Shown in pieces: positions 25,894 to 35,189 of a DNA stretch of 64,000 nucleotides. Location: positions 659,501 through 723,500 of the forward strand of contig JAJQOW010000023.1 in NCBI GenBank assembly GCA_037975125.1, given 5' to 3'. The position numbers and the translations under genes are program-made. Numbering within the stretch: position 1 is the first letter of the stretch; the number at the start of each line of letters is the position of its first letter. The DNA comes from Latrodectus hesperus. Its lineage: Eukaryota > Arthropoda > Arachnida > Araneae > Theridiidae. The notes beneath the pieces were generated by a model. That model searched no databases and was not told where the DNA came from. It saw nothing but the letters and a program-made list of their open reading frames with translations.

Positions 25894-25922
<29 letters not shown>
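25892..25922. repeat. Poly(T) tract, about 30 bases
   Basis: A long uninterrupted T run inside the hAT-like element. It could be a poly(A) tail of a minus-strand retro-insertion, but no body was recognised upstream of it on that strand. Confidence 0.85.
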
Positions 25923-25927
<5 letters not shown>

Positions 25928-26999
25928 TGAGTAGAAAAGATTTATTTGCTTAATCAATGTTGTGATTTTTCATAGGTATACAACTTGATTTAGACATCTT
26001 GTAAAAAATTAGAATTCTAAACAACATGATGAATCTTGCTCATTCACTAAGTCAAATCAGTTACAGATTAGATCATGAGCTTACCTATTTGGAATCGCCG
26101 TAAATTACTGATTCGTAAATCAAGAGATACAACATTATATATTATTTGGTAAATAAGTTGAAACTAAAAACATCCCAAATGCATAAAAAGTAAACTAACC
26201 ATAATTTATATATATTTAAGAAATTTTATCAGAAAATTTTTTACATATTTCCATATTACATATGTACAAGATTTACTATACAAAATAATGATAAAGCATC
26301 ACAAATCTTGAGCAAAGAGTAAAAAACTGTGAGAAAAGATAATGGAAAACGCGATTAAAAGAACACACTTTTTAATACGAAATAAACTATACTAACTTAT
26401 TAATATGGAAATATAAAAATAGAGGAACATTTTGATTTATGGCAAGCTTTTCAACAGGAGAAAATAATTATTAAATTTAAAATATATTTCTCCAAATAAA
26501 ATTGATATTTCACACAGTTAAAAAGAAATAAAACTTTTCTGAAAACAATTTTCGTAACTACTATTTGGCGCCCCTCTCAAAGCGGTGCCCCCCCTTCACT
26601 ACGCCACTGCCTGTGCTGTAACGTCAACTCACATTACTATCATCTTAGAACCGTTGTCAAAGCCTGGAGATGACACTGTGGGCGATCCCAAGTTTCTCGG
26701 ATACTTCCAGCTGGGTACGCCCACATTCATGGCGGCCGATAATTCTATCAAGTAAAACATCATCCAGATAATTCCTTTGTGCCATAACTATGCGGTTATT
26801 GCACTGAAAGGCTTTTAAAGCGCTCGTGAACAATTATATTTCTTTGCAACCATTCCTTATATACGCCTCTCTTACACTATCGTCATTGCGACATACTATC
26901 GGTGCCATCTGGTGGTTTCTTGTAATTTGCACATTATTCTTCAAGATGTGTGTGCTAATTCTGCATGTGAAATTTTTATTTTAGAGTTCAATTTCTGTG

Positions 27000-27530
27000 T
27001 GATTCTGAATTATCCTTAATTTACGGACATGAGTGTAATTACATTGTTTCCCATCTTCCACCCGAAACTGCATCATTAGTTCGTGATATACTAATGCAAA
27101 AAAATGATGCAACCAATCTGTACAAACAGATTAAACAGGAATTAATAAACCACTCTGGAGAATCATCACAAAAAGAAATTCGAAAATTATTGTTAGGGTA
27201 AGAATTAGAATCGCGTAAACTGAGAGAACTTTTACGAAATATGAAGCTTTGGGCAAAATCACATAAAATTCCTAATAAACTAATGTCAGAACAATTTTTA
27301 CAGCGATTGCTGTCCAATGTTCAATGCAGTTTCTGATATAACTGTTGAGAAAGCTGCTGAAACTTCCGATCGTATCATCGATGATACGCCATCTCATGTT
27401 GAAACATTTTCAGTTTCCAAAACAGATGAATTTTTTTAAACTAAAATATTTCGTGAAATTGGAAAATTAAATAAACGAATTGATCAACTTTCTTTTTCTT
27501 GTAGAGAGAGTCGCTCACCATATGGTCGTA
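27000..27530 (+). pseudogene. Ty3/Gypsy gag remnant
   Basis: Frame pieces read LPPETASLVRDILMQ, TNLYKQIKQELINHSGESSQ, KEIRKLLLG, then (after an in-frame stop) ELESRKLRELLRNMK and IPNKLMSEQFLQRLLSNVQ. This is the pattern of arthropod Ty3/Gypsy Gag capsid-like proteins. A decayed C-terminal portion runs to about 27530 and lacks a readable zinc knuckle. At least two stops and frameshifts are present, so it is dead. No LTR was seen upstream (the Tc1 relic ends about 100 bases before). Confidence 0.75.
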
Positions 27531-27609
27531 ACAAAAGCAGTCGTGAAATTCCCATAAACAAAATTTTTCAATACGTTAGTACTACAGACGTTTCGGAATG
27601 AAATGTAGG

Positions 27610-27790
27610 AAGGAAAAATGTGTAAAACTTTGTACATTGCAGGAAAACGAATGCAGCAAATAATAGAGGCGACATATTCTTTGTCTCGCGAATCATATCG
27701 CCTATTCTTTCTCGACCGGACATCAAGTGTTTCATTTCTGGTGGGTACTGGCTCTGACGTATCCTTTATCCCTGATAACAATTACCAAAA
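27610..27790 (+). pseudogene. Ty3/Gypsy aspartic protease remnant, catalytic Asp lost
   Basis: The frame 27618-27875 contains RLFFLDRTSSVSFLVGTGSD and then VSFIPD. Retroelement proteases have D-T/S-G at this point (FLVDTGADVS). Here the triad reads GTG, so the catalytic Asp is replaced by Gly. The copy could not cleave a polyprotein. Confidence 0.7.
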
Positions 27791-27889
27791 GCGAAATTCT
27801 TCACAACAAACGCTTTTAGTTGCAAATTCTTCCACAATTAATTTCAATAGACAAAAGACTCTCTTTAAATTTTAATTTGAGAAGAAATT

Positions 27890-29090
27890 TTACTTGGACA
27901 TTTCTAGTAGCCAATGTTAGAACTCCCCATTTTAAGAGCAGATTTTCTCCATTATTTTGAATTGGATCCAGATCTCAGGTATAAATGTCTTAGAGATGTA
28001 AAAACGAAATTACAGTTTATCTGCCACTTAAAATATCATTCAGTTCATGTTTCTATTCTTAAAGATACTCCTTATCATAAACTTTTGAAAGAATTACCAA
28101 ATCCATATCAATCACACAGTTAAACATAATACTTTACATTATATAGTTATGAAAAATCCTCCTGCAGTTGCAAAACTTCGAAGGCTTACTCCTGATCATC
28201 TTGGAATTGCAAAAACTGAATTTCAAAATATGATGCAGTTAGGCCATATAAGACCTACGAAAATTAACTATGCTTCACCTCTACACATGGTCCGTAAGAA
28301 AGGAACTTTTGATTGGAGACCAGTGGGTGACTACATAGCTTTAAATGCTCAAACAATTAAAGACAAATACCCAATACCCTGTATAGCGGATTTTACTGCA
28401 GAATTACATGGATCAAAAATATATAGTCGCATAGACCTAATAAAAGCTTATCATCAAATCACAATAAACCCTAACGATGTACACAAAACCGTTATATGCA
28501 CTTCATCAGGTTTATTCGAAAGTACAAGGATGCAATTTAGCCTTTGCAACGGATCTGCTACATTTCCACGCTTTATAGATGAGGTTACACGGGATTTATC
28601 ATGTTACACGGGATTTATCATATTATAAAAATATGCTTTTATTGATGAAATATTAATTGCTTCTAAAAATCCCTAAGAGAACTTTAACATTTAAAAGCAG
28701 TATTTTCAAAATTGCCAGAATACCAGATTATGTATTAAAACATCTAAATATACTTTTGGTGTTTTGTAAATAGATTTTCTAGGTTTTAATCTTTCCGAAG
28801 AAGAAATTCAACCTCTACAAGATAAAGTTAAATGCATATTAGATTTTCCTAAACCAGAAACCTTAAAATAGTTGCGAAGATTGTTTGGAATGCTTAACTT
28901 TTATCGATGCTTTATTCCTAAAGTCGCACACATACTTGTTCCAATTGTTAAATTTTTGGAAGGACAAAGAAACAAAAAGAAATCTCATTCTAATGCTCGT
29001 AAATTATCCGAACAATTTACACGGAATCAAAATGCAGAACAAGGTTTTATTGCTACCAAAAATGGGAATGCCAAAGCCACTCTTTTAAGA
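27890..29090 (+). pseudogene. Ty3/Gypsy reverse transcriptase remnant
   Basis: The linker (ILRADFLHYFELDPDLR, then VSILKDTPYHKLLKELPNP) leads into the RT at 28149-28628: AKTEFQNMMQLGHIRPTK, SPLHMVRKKGTFDWRPVGDY, YPIPCIADFTAELHGSKIYS, RIDLIKAYHQITINPND (first catalytic Asp retained), then FSLCNGSATFPRFIDEVTRD. After a frameshift comes the YxDD box region, reading AFIDEILIASKN (about 28634-28670), so the second Asp is Glu. The thumb region (LRRLFGMLNFYRCFIP) follows at 28872. Stops and shifts throughout show an inactive copy. Confidence 0.85.
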
Positions 29091-29480
29091 CATCCTGGAG
29101 CTCAGTTGTGCTTATTAGACGATGCTTCAGATTTTGCTGTAGGAGGCATTATAATTCAGTTATCAGAAAGGACATGGGAACCAACAGTCCGCTTTTCAAT
29201 GAAACTTAATTAAAGTGAAAAAATGGTCCACTTATTACAGGGAATTATTTGCAGTTTATTCTGCTATAAAAAATTTAAACACATATTAGAAGGCAGACAT
29301 TTTATAGATAAAGAACCATTGACTCACGCTTTTAAGCAAAACCCTAATGAACGTTTTCTCCGGCCATTTAGACTTTATTTCTCAGTATTCAACTGATATT
29401 AGGCATGTGCAAGGTTGTAAGAACCTGGTTGCTGATGCACTCAGTAGAACTGAAATCAATTCTATTACAAAATCTCCAAA
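29090..29480 (+). pseudogene. Ty3/Gypsy RNase H remnant
   Basis: Starts LRHPGAQLCLLDDASDFAVG (first RNase H acidic region, D-x-SD-x-AVGG), then ELFAVYSAIKNFKHILEGRH and an abnormal DKEPLTHAFKQNPN where TDHKPL is usual. It ends with a shifted HVQGCKNLVADALSRTE (29405-29455). Several frameshifts are present. It lies in the canonical RT-RNase H-integrase order. Confidence 0.8.
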
Positions 29481-29559
29481 TTTAATTTGCAAAAGCACAG
29501 AAAACTGAGCCAGAGATCCAAAGTTTTCTGCAATCTGATACCACCTCTCCTAAACTGGA

Positions 29560-30590
29560 ATTAAAACTTTGAAACATTGGAAACATTTTTCCCATTGTGA
29601 ATTGATGTGTGACATTTCAACTGGAATACCACGTCCTTTTGTACCATTTTCTTTCCGCAAACTGATTTTTGATCATTCACACAATCTTTCTCATCCTGGA
29701 ATAGCAGCAACAACAAAATTAATTAGTTCCAGGTATGTTCGGCCAAAGATGAAACGACAAATAAAATCATGGGTTCAATGCTGTGAACATGCCAACGATC
29801 GAAGGTACATAGACATACGAAAACACCTTTAGATACTTTCTCTTTTCCAGATGCTCGTTTCACACTCATCCATATGTAGATATCGTAGGCTTACTACGCA
29901 TTCTGGTAGGTGCAACTATCTTTTGACAATAATTGACCGTTTCACCAGATGGCCAGAAGTGATACCCTCTCCAGATATTTCTGCGAAGACTGCCGTGAAA
30001 TATTCAACAACTAGATTTCATGCTTTGGATGCCCATTCGTAATTTCCTCTGACAAAAGACCCCAACAGCGTTCAGCCATGTATGCGGAATTTTCTCGCAT
30101 GATAGGTTCATAGAGAATTAAAACAACTCCCTACCACCCAATTTCAAAAGGAATTGTAGAGAGATTTCATCACCATCTAAAATCAGCAATTAAAGCTTAT
30201 ATGAAATGATAATTGGACGGAGATAATCTCTGTCATTCTTTTGGACATGCAAACAGCAGTTAAGCAAGACTTGTAAATTTCTTGTGCAGAACTTGTATAT
30301 GGTACTCAAAGTATACTTTGCGTCTTCTTAGTGACATAGCGGACATGACAGTTATTCAATCCTGTGACAGTGATTTTATCCCTAATCTTCGAAAGGTGAT
30401 GCAACAACTGAATACTATTGCAACATCCGCCCACTGATCTGATCAATTTAATGTGCAACCATCGCTGAAATAATGCACACACGTTTTCTTGGGAATCGAT
30501 CGTGGGCGTCGATAGGGTGATGGACACTGAACTAGTTCCGTGATAATAAGTTTGCAGTATAAAAGAATCAACATTAATCATTTATTGAAT
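29560..30590 (+). pseudogene. Ty3/Gypsy integrase remnant
   Basis: A zinc-binding HHCC-like region is seen in FDHSHNLSHPGIAATTKLIS and WVQCCEHAND (29665-29800; the usual C-x2-C appears as CCEH, so it is damaged). The catalytic core follows, with VDIVGL (first Asp) and TIIDRFTRWPEVIPSPDISA at 29920-29985. Residual core and C-terminal pieces in shifting frames extend to about 30590 (for example TTPYHPISKGIVERFHHHLK near 30125-30180, and VFLGIDRG near 30480). No LTR or polypurine tract was recognised after it, so the element is truncated on both sides. Confidence 0.75.
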
Positions 30591-30599
30591 TAAAACAAA

Positions 30600-31620
30600 T
30601 TTTAATACCATTTTTTAATCATACAGTTAATTTGAATTTTTCAGCACTTCTGTAAAGATAAAAAAAATTTTTAGCAGAATTATATTTTGATTTGTAAATT
30701 TTGTATGCCTGTTAATATATTAATTTTAAACTTGGGTTACAGAATGTTGCTATGTAATGCTTTTTATAGACTCCTTTAATATACTAAATACAATTTATAA
30801 ACATAGAACTATGGAACAAAAATTTACAAACATGAGTATTGCAGTAATTATCAATACTTGGAAAATTTTCCTTGTCAAATTGATGATACCAATCAACAAT
30901 GGACAATTAATAGTTGTATAATTATATAAAGATTTTAATTCAGTTTTTCATTCTCAATAAGTAATTATGAAGTAGAGAAAACATATTTTAAAACTGGTTT
31001 CAAAATAATGCAAATCCATACTTAATATGTGATACAAATAAACCGTTGAGCTAAAGACTAGAAAATTAACAATTCAATTTCCTTTTTCACTGAGGAAAAA
31101 ACATTTGTAATTTTAGCAAATAAAAAACTATATTACTTATTCATTTAAAGCTAAAATAACCGCCAAAGAAAGAACTTTAAGTAATATTTTTTATATTGTT
31201 ACTATTTAATTAATTTTTTCCTTCTGAGGATTCATTTATCTTTTACATGATTTATATTTGGAATAATAATTTATAAGTAGAATATGTGCATTCATTATAT
31301 GTATTGTGTGAGCATTTTATTATTATATTACAGTAAGCAATTTTATTAATTAAAATTAATTTCAGTAATTTCTAATGCATTTATCAATTTTTTAATATAA
31401 ATTTTAATTTTGATAATGATAATTTTTTCATTCACATTTAAGGTAATATACATAAAATATGTTAAACCCATTAATCATACTTAAATTTCTTAAAGATATT
31501 TGATAATAAAGTCAAATTACATTAGATTCATATCAAGCTTCAAAATATAATATTTGCTTAGTTTAATATAGCAATTTTTTATAACACTTAATTCCATAGA
31601 GAGAATAAACTGGCAAAACA
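30600..31620. other. AT-rich stretch, nothing recognised
   Basis: This would be intron of the THAP gene if its later exons lie further left. No exon was recognised here. Confidence 0.4.
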
Positions 31621-31631
31621 AAATTACTTAC

Positions 31632-31995
31632 TCTGTTGTACAGGCATCCTCGTTTTCATCATTTCCTTGTTCTGGAAGCTGGCGCCGAAGCACACGCCGT
31701 TCACTTTTTGGCTTCGAGAAAGTTTGCTTGGAACGGCATCTTGTTTCAATAAACGCCGATTCATGAAGTTTTCATACCTAAAATCTGTCTCTTCAAAATG
31801 ATCAGAGCACAAAACTGACCATGGTGAAGGGGAAAATTCTTCTCGTCGTAACATAATCAGCCATTCTTTTAGTAGTTTTTGATTCTTTAAGGGAAATCTA
31901 AAAAACGATTTTTCTCGGCAATCAACCTTATACTTGGCATTTTTGCACCCATACGCTGCACAATATCTAGATTTACATAAATTTTTATCGTCCAT
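31632..31995 (-). CDS. THAP-domain protein, first coding exon
   Basis: The encoded 121 residues carry a complete N-terminal THAP zinc finger (C2CH): C12 and C17 in YCAAYGC, the RFPL motif (R33-L36, with the invariant Pro35), W45, and C63/H66 in LCSDHF. The AVPS block follows near residue 90 (QDAVPSKLS). THAP domains bind DNA and are shared by cellular transcription factors and P-element-type transposases. The start at 31995 gives the finger its usual N-terminal position. The exon ends in a strong donor (AGA|GTAAGT, phase 1, at 31631); read-through meets a stop two codons later. Later exons should lie at lower coordinates, but I recognised none, so the C-terminal half and the type of protein are unknown. 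It is divergently placed to COA1. Confidence 0.8.
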
Positions 31996-32056
31996 ACGTT
32001 CAAAATCTAGCGTGTTATTAGGTTTGGGAAAAAAAAAAAATCATGGAGCGTACTTG

Positions 32057-32100
32057 TCATGTGACTTTTACTGGAAAGTGACGTCACAGGAAGTGAGTCA
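32057..32100. promoter_or_regulatory. CRE/ETS/AP-1 motif cluster upstream of the THAP exon
   Basis: Within 45 bases lie an E-box-like GTCATGTGAC (32057-32066), a full palindromic CRE TGACGTCA (32079-32086), an ETS-type AGGAAGTG (32088-32095) and an overlapping AP-1-like TGAGTCA (32094-32100). It starts 60 bases upstream of the THAP ATG, in a locally GC-richer patch. The motifs are directly visible; promoter function is inferred from position. Confidence 0.5.
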
Positions 32101-32404
32101 ATTTCAAAAGTAATCTTCAAAGTAAACTTTTTTGCGACCACATTATATTAAAATTTTTCTGATAGCATTGTCTTTTATTGTTAAGATGTTTAATAAAAGA
32201 AATGTTAAATTTGCAAAAACATTCATGAGCCTTTTGGATAAATATATGTAAGTCTAAAAAAGATGTAATAGATAAGAGTAAAAATTAAGGGAAGAGCATG
32301 GTTTTTAATATCTAGAGTTAAATGATGCAGAATTACATGAAAATGTGTGGGTGTGTAGTATATTTTATAGATGGAGTTTTCAGTGTAAACAAAAACAAAC
32401 CTCA

Positions 32405-32440
32405 GTTAACCGGAAGCCATCTCAAATACTTCCGGTTTGC
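32405..32440. promoter_or_regulatory. Paired ETS/NRF-2-type sites
   Basis: AACCGGAAGCC (about 32409) and ACTTCCGGTTT (about 32428) form two facing CCGGAA ETS cores about 10 bases apart, an arrangement typical of GABP/NRF-2 targets. They sit between THAP and COA1. Function is inferred. Confidence 0.4.
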
Positions 32441-33098
32441 TTTCTTCCCATTGAAAATCAATGCAATCGCAAAAATTTTTATTTAAATATTTTTAGGTAA
32501 TTATTTCTGTTTTCGAAAATTTTTTTTATTTTATCTGTTAAAATCATAATTTTTAATAAGAGTACAATCAGTGGTGATCTCGTAAATTTTTAAAAATTTT
32601 TTAATTTTTACTTAAATAATCCTGATGGATTACCATATTTTGCGAGGAATCGCTCTTATTAATTGGCGATATTAGAATCAATTGTTGATGAATGATGTAT
32701 CTTAACTCACATTCAAACTCTTGTTATTATTTATCTCAATTGTTAATCATTTTCTTCTCTAATTAATTTTTAATTTTATGCATTTATTCCAAAATTTCAG
32801 GAAATATATTTTGCGTGCGATTGAATTATAAATCATTTTAAATATTAAGCAAGCTTTTCTTTATTGCATTATAAATTTCATTAAAATTTTCTTGATCATG
32901 CTGTAATATATGGATTGGTATCAATAATGAGTAGAACAAAATTGTTATGATGTGTTTATTTACTTGTTATTTATTAATATTTTAAACAAATCTTGGTTTT
33001 CATTGCAATTAAAATTTAAGTCTTATTTTTAAGAATTGATTTAAAATATATTTAATTAAATTAAGGATTGTAAATCGGGTTCCATTGGAAATTTGAAC

Positions 33099-34320
33099 AT
33101 CTTTAATTGCGAAAATAAATTTGTTCCATCTCGCATATTGCAACCAAATGCTACGCAACAACTATTAGCTTTACTTGCCTTCTGCGTTTCAAAAAAATTA
33201 TAGGATAGTTACTTTTAAATTAATATTTCTCAAAAGCAATGGAAAGTACAGAAAACAAGCATGATGGTATAAAACAATAATGAAATAGTAAGCAGGAAGT
33301 TTCGTGCCGGAAGTTTCTTAGATCTCCACGGTAGTAGCGCCCTCTACTCTACGCTTTACAGAAATTTCCATCCATATTGAAGAAGACGGAATATAATACT
33401 TATTTTATTCAAAAATGGGACGACACAATTACACACACATACTCGCTAACATAAATAAAAAATAAACAATAAATAAATAATTAAAAAATAAAATACAAAT
33501 AAACAAATAAAAAGTATATATCACAAAAAAATTAATAAAAAATAAGAATAAAAAAAAATAAAAACTATAAGTGTTTGAAGTCTTTGTACTCGTGTATTCT
33601 CATGTTTTTCTACTCATCCTAATTATCACTGATATTGTTATTAGCAGATTAGTTAAGGACATTTCTATGTTAATCCAACTAACTTTTTTTGCAAATATTG
33701 CTGATGTGTTATAACACAAATAAATTTTTATCCAAAAAATGCAAATTTAATTACTAATTTTTTAATTACTCTGTATCAAAAATTAGCTTTTCTCAAGAAA
33801 ACTCAATTAAGCCCCACCCACTTAAAACTTCTACTTGTTATGCCAATCAGATCAAGATATAGCTTCCTAGTTATTTTTCATTCATTTTTAGATAGCCAAT
33901 GAAGGTTGAGGTTCACTAGAACCAGGTACCTCATAAAACTGCCAGCCGGCAATCACTTCCACTTTCCCCTTTCTAATTCTTCGGCTTAGGCTGCTACCTT
34001 AATGATCTTTAATTGCGAAAATAAATTTGTTCCATCTCGCATATTGCAACCAAATGCTACGCAACAACTCTTAACTTTACTTGCTTTCTGCATTTCAAAA
34101 AAAAATTAGAGGATAATTATTTTTAAATTAATATTTCTCAAAAGCAATGGAAAGTACAGAAAACAAGCACGATATAGCTTCTTAGTTATTTTTCATTCAT
34201 TTTTAGATAGCCAATGAAGGTTGAGGTTCACTAGAACCAGGTACCTCAGAAAACTGCCACCCGGCAATCACTTCCACTTTCCACTTTCTAATTCTTCGGT
34301 TTACGCTGCTATCTTAATGG
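33099..34320. repeat. Partial tandem duplication in the THAP-COA1 interval
   Basis: Block A (33099-33264) recurs at 34005-34172, and block B (33855-34004) recurs at 34172-34320, both at high identity. In the first unit A and B are separated by about 590 bases; in the second they abut at a GAT microhomology. The simplest reading is tandem duplication of a roughly 905-bp unit followed by deletion of the middle from the second copy. Insertion of the middle into the first copy is the alternative. The middle part contains ETS sites (CAGGAAGT, CCGGAAGT at about 33293-33320), TAGCGCCCTCTACT, and an A-rich (ATAAA)-type tract (33450-33565). Confidence 0.85.
33290..33345 (+). promoter_or_regulatory. 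ETS-site pair, candidate COA1 promoter
   Basis: AGCAGGAAGTTTCGTGCCGG and AAGTTTCTTAG contain two direct GGAAGT ETS cores, followed by a GC-richer stretch (CGGTAGTAGCGCCCTCTACT). ETS/NRF-2 sites are common in promoters of nuclear genes for mitochondrial proteins, which fits the COA1 gene 1.4 kb downstream. The transcription start is not determined. Confidence 0.35.
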
Positions 34321-34762
34321 TGTTTGAACTCCTGGTCAAGGTTAATGGTAAATACGGTGGTTAAATGCAGTGAGACGTTTCAATAGTCTAAAGGCGATCT
34401 GTCACTTTGTTAGGATAGTCTGGTATCAAAAGTATCTTTCATCTTCCTAAAAGTATTTTGTATAATTAGAATCATAATCACAGGTAGCAAGAAAAGAAAT
34501 CTCAAATATTCTTCTGTATACTGACTTCTAATGTAGTATTGTAGATTCATTTCTTTTTAATAAAAATTGAAATTGTTGAAGTTGGCTTAAGTATGACAAA
34601 TGCTCAAATATATTTTTCTGTTGATTACTAACAATACAATGCAACAAATGATTTTGATTTCTATTTAAGACATGTAAGTCGTATTTTTTAAATGCTTAAT
34701 GGATATTTGGTATTTATAAATGTATATATATATATATTTTCAAATCATGTAAAAATATAGAA

Positions 34763-35149
34763 ATGAAACATCGATTTAATCGTAAAGTGATTGCTACTCT
34801 TGCTCTTGGAGGACTTACGGTAACTGTTGGTGCGGCTTCCTTATATTTTAGAAAGAAAATAGAAGATAGAATTGGAAACATGGAACTCTGCAAAACAAGT
34901 CTCCAATATATGCTTAAGCATAAACCATCGATAGAGTTATTGGAAGAACCAATAACTTGGCGTAGACCAAGTTTAGAAAATACTTATAATCGTATCACTA
35001 AAACAACGGCAAACATTGCTGTGCCAATTTCAGGTGCAAAAGAAAGTGGTGATTTACTTATTAGTGGTTCTAGACAAGAGACCGACGAGTTTTGGACATT
35101 GGAGGCTTTAAAATTAAAGGTGAAAGATACGGAAATTGTGATTAAATAA
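34763..35149 (+). CDS. COA1: COA1-like cytochrome c oxidase assembly factor
   Basis: 128 residues. A short basic N-terminus (MKHRFNRKVI) is followed by one hydrophobic segment (about residues 7-28, ATLALGGLTVTVGAASLYF) that fits an inner-membrane anchor. The soluble part carries the family landmarks: L(Q)YMLKHKPSIELLEEPI at 46-63, then VPISGAKESGDLLISGSRQ (about 91-109), then FWTLEALKLKVKD (112-124). The spacing and the 'PxSGxK..G.L...S' and 'W.L....L..KD' blocks match animal COA1, an early factor in MTCO1 biogenesis that also affects complex I. Its length is close to the family norm. The coding region is intronless; the bases before ATG (AAATATAG|AA) could be a 3' splice site of a 5' UTR intron. 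A poly(A) signal AATAAA lies at about 35175, just after the stop. A TIM21 identity was considered and seems less likely. Confidence 0.85.
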   Translation: MKHRFNRKVIATLALGGLTVTVGAASLYFRKKIEDRIGNMELCKTSLQYMLKHKPSIELLEEPITWRRPSLENTYNRITKTTANIAVPISGAKESGDLLISGSRQETDEFWTLEALKLKVKDTEIVIK

Positions 35150-35174
35150 ACTGAAACTTAATTAAATACGTTTA

Positions 35175-35180
35175 AATAAA
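35175..35180 (+). terminator. Candidate polyadenylation signal of COA1
   Basis: AATAAA about 26 bases after the COA1 stop, within AT-rich sequence. It is the first such hexamer after the stop, but the motif is common by chance here. Confidence 0.45.
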
Positions 35181-35189
35181 ACTCTAGTT

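Larger units (their letters stand above)
23897..26609. mobile_element. Non-autonomous hAT-like element (2713 bp) nested in the Tc1 relic
   Basis: The ends are inverted: CAGTGGCGTAGCGAGC on the left, and CAGTGGCGTAGTGAAG as the reverse complement of the right end. GGCGCCC lies subterminally at both ends. The element is bounded by an exact 8-bp target-site duplication CCTGTGCT (23889-23896 and 26610-26617), the size expected of the hAT superfamily. Removing the element and one duplicate rejoins the Tc1 frame at its STGRP segment. No transposase is visible inside. The interior carries a LINE 3' fragment (24043-24360), an AT microsatellite (24555-24600), a T30 run (about 25892-25922) and AT-rich DNA. 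Confidence 0.88.
23270..26900 (-). pseudogene. Tc1-like transposase relic, split by a hAT-like element and 3'-truncated
   Basis: Minus strand. The N-terminal part lies at about 26785-26618 (MAQRNYLDDVLLDRI, IIGRHECGRTQLEVSEKLGI, a helix-turn-helix, then AHSVISRL). It is interrupted at the STGRP segment by the element 23897-26609. It resumes at 23888: RVTTLTEDRYLAVTAKRNRR, TVSRQTMNRRLRHIGLYARR (second helix-turn-helix), SRENALWTPDQWSCVMFSDE (first catalytic Asp), GTRYHQENTIE, and MTGHINRNVILKQHARLFHG. The last recognisable motif is FLFMDDKAHPHGG (23334-23290), the second catalytic Asp. The DD34E third-residue block and the C-terminus are absent, so the copy is truncated. Several frameshifts and stops occur. 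The family is a typical arthropod Tc1 with DDE chemistry. Confidence 0.85.

Noticed and set aside
27515..27781. Minus-strand frames opposite the Gypsy gag and protease
   Set aside because: Antisense shadows; the plus-strand translation is the recognisable one.
34763..35149. Identification of the 128-residue protein as TIM21
   Set aside because: TIM21 shares the fold, but length, the single N-terminal anchor and the PISGAKESG...W-x-L order fit COA1 better.
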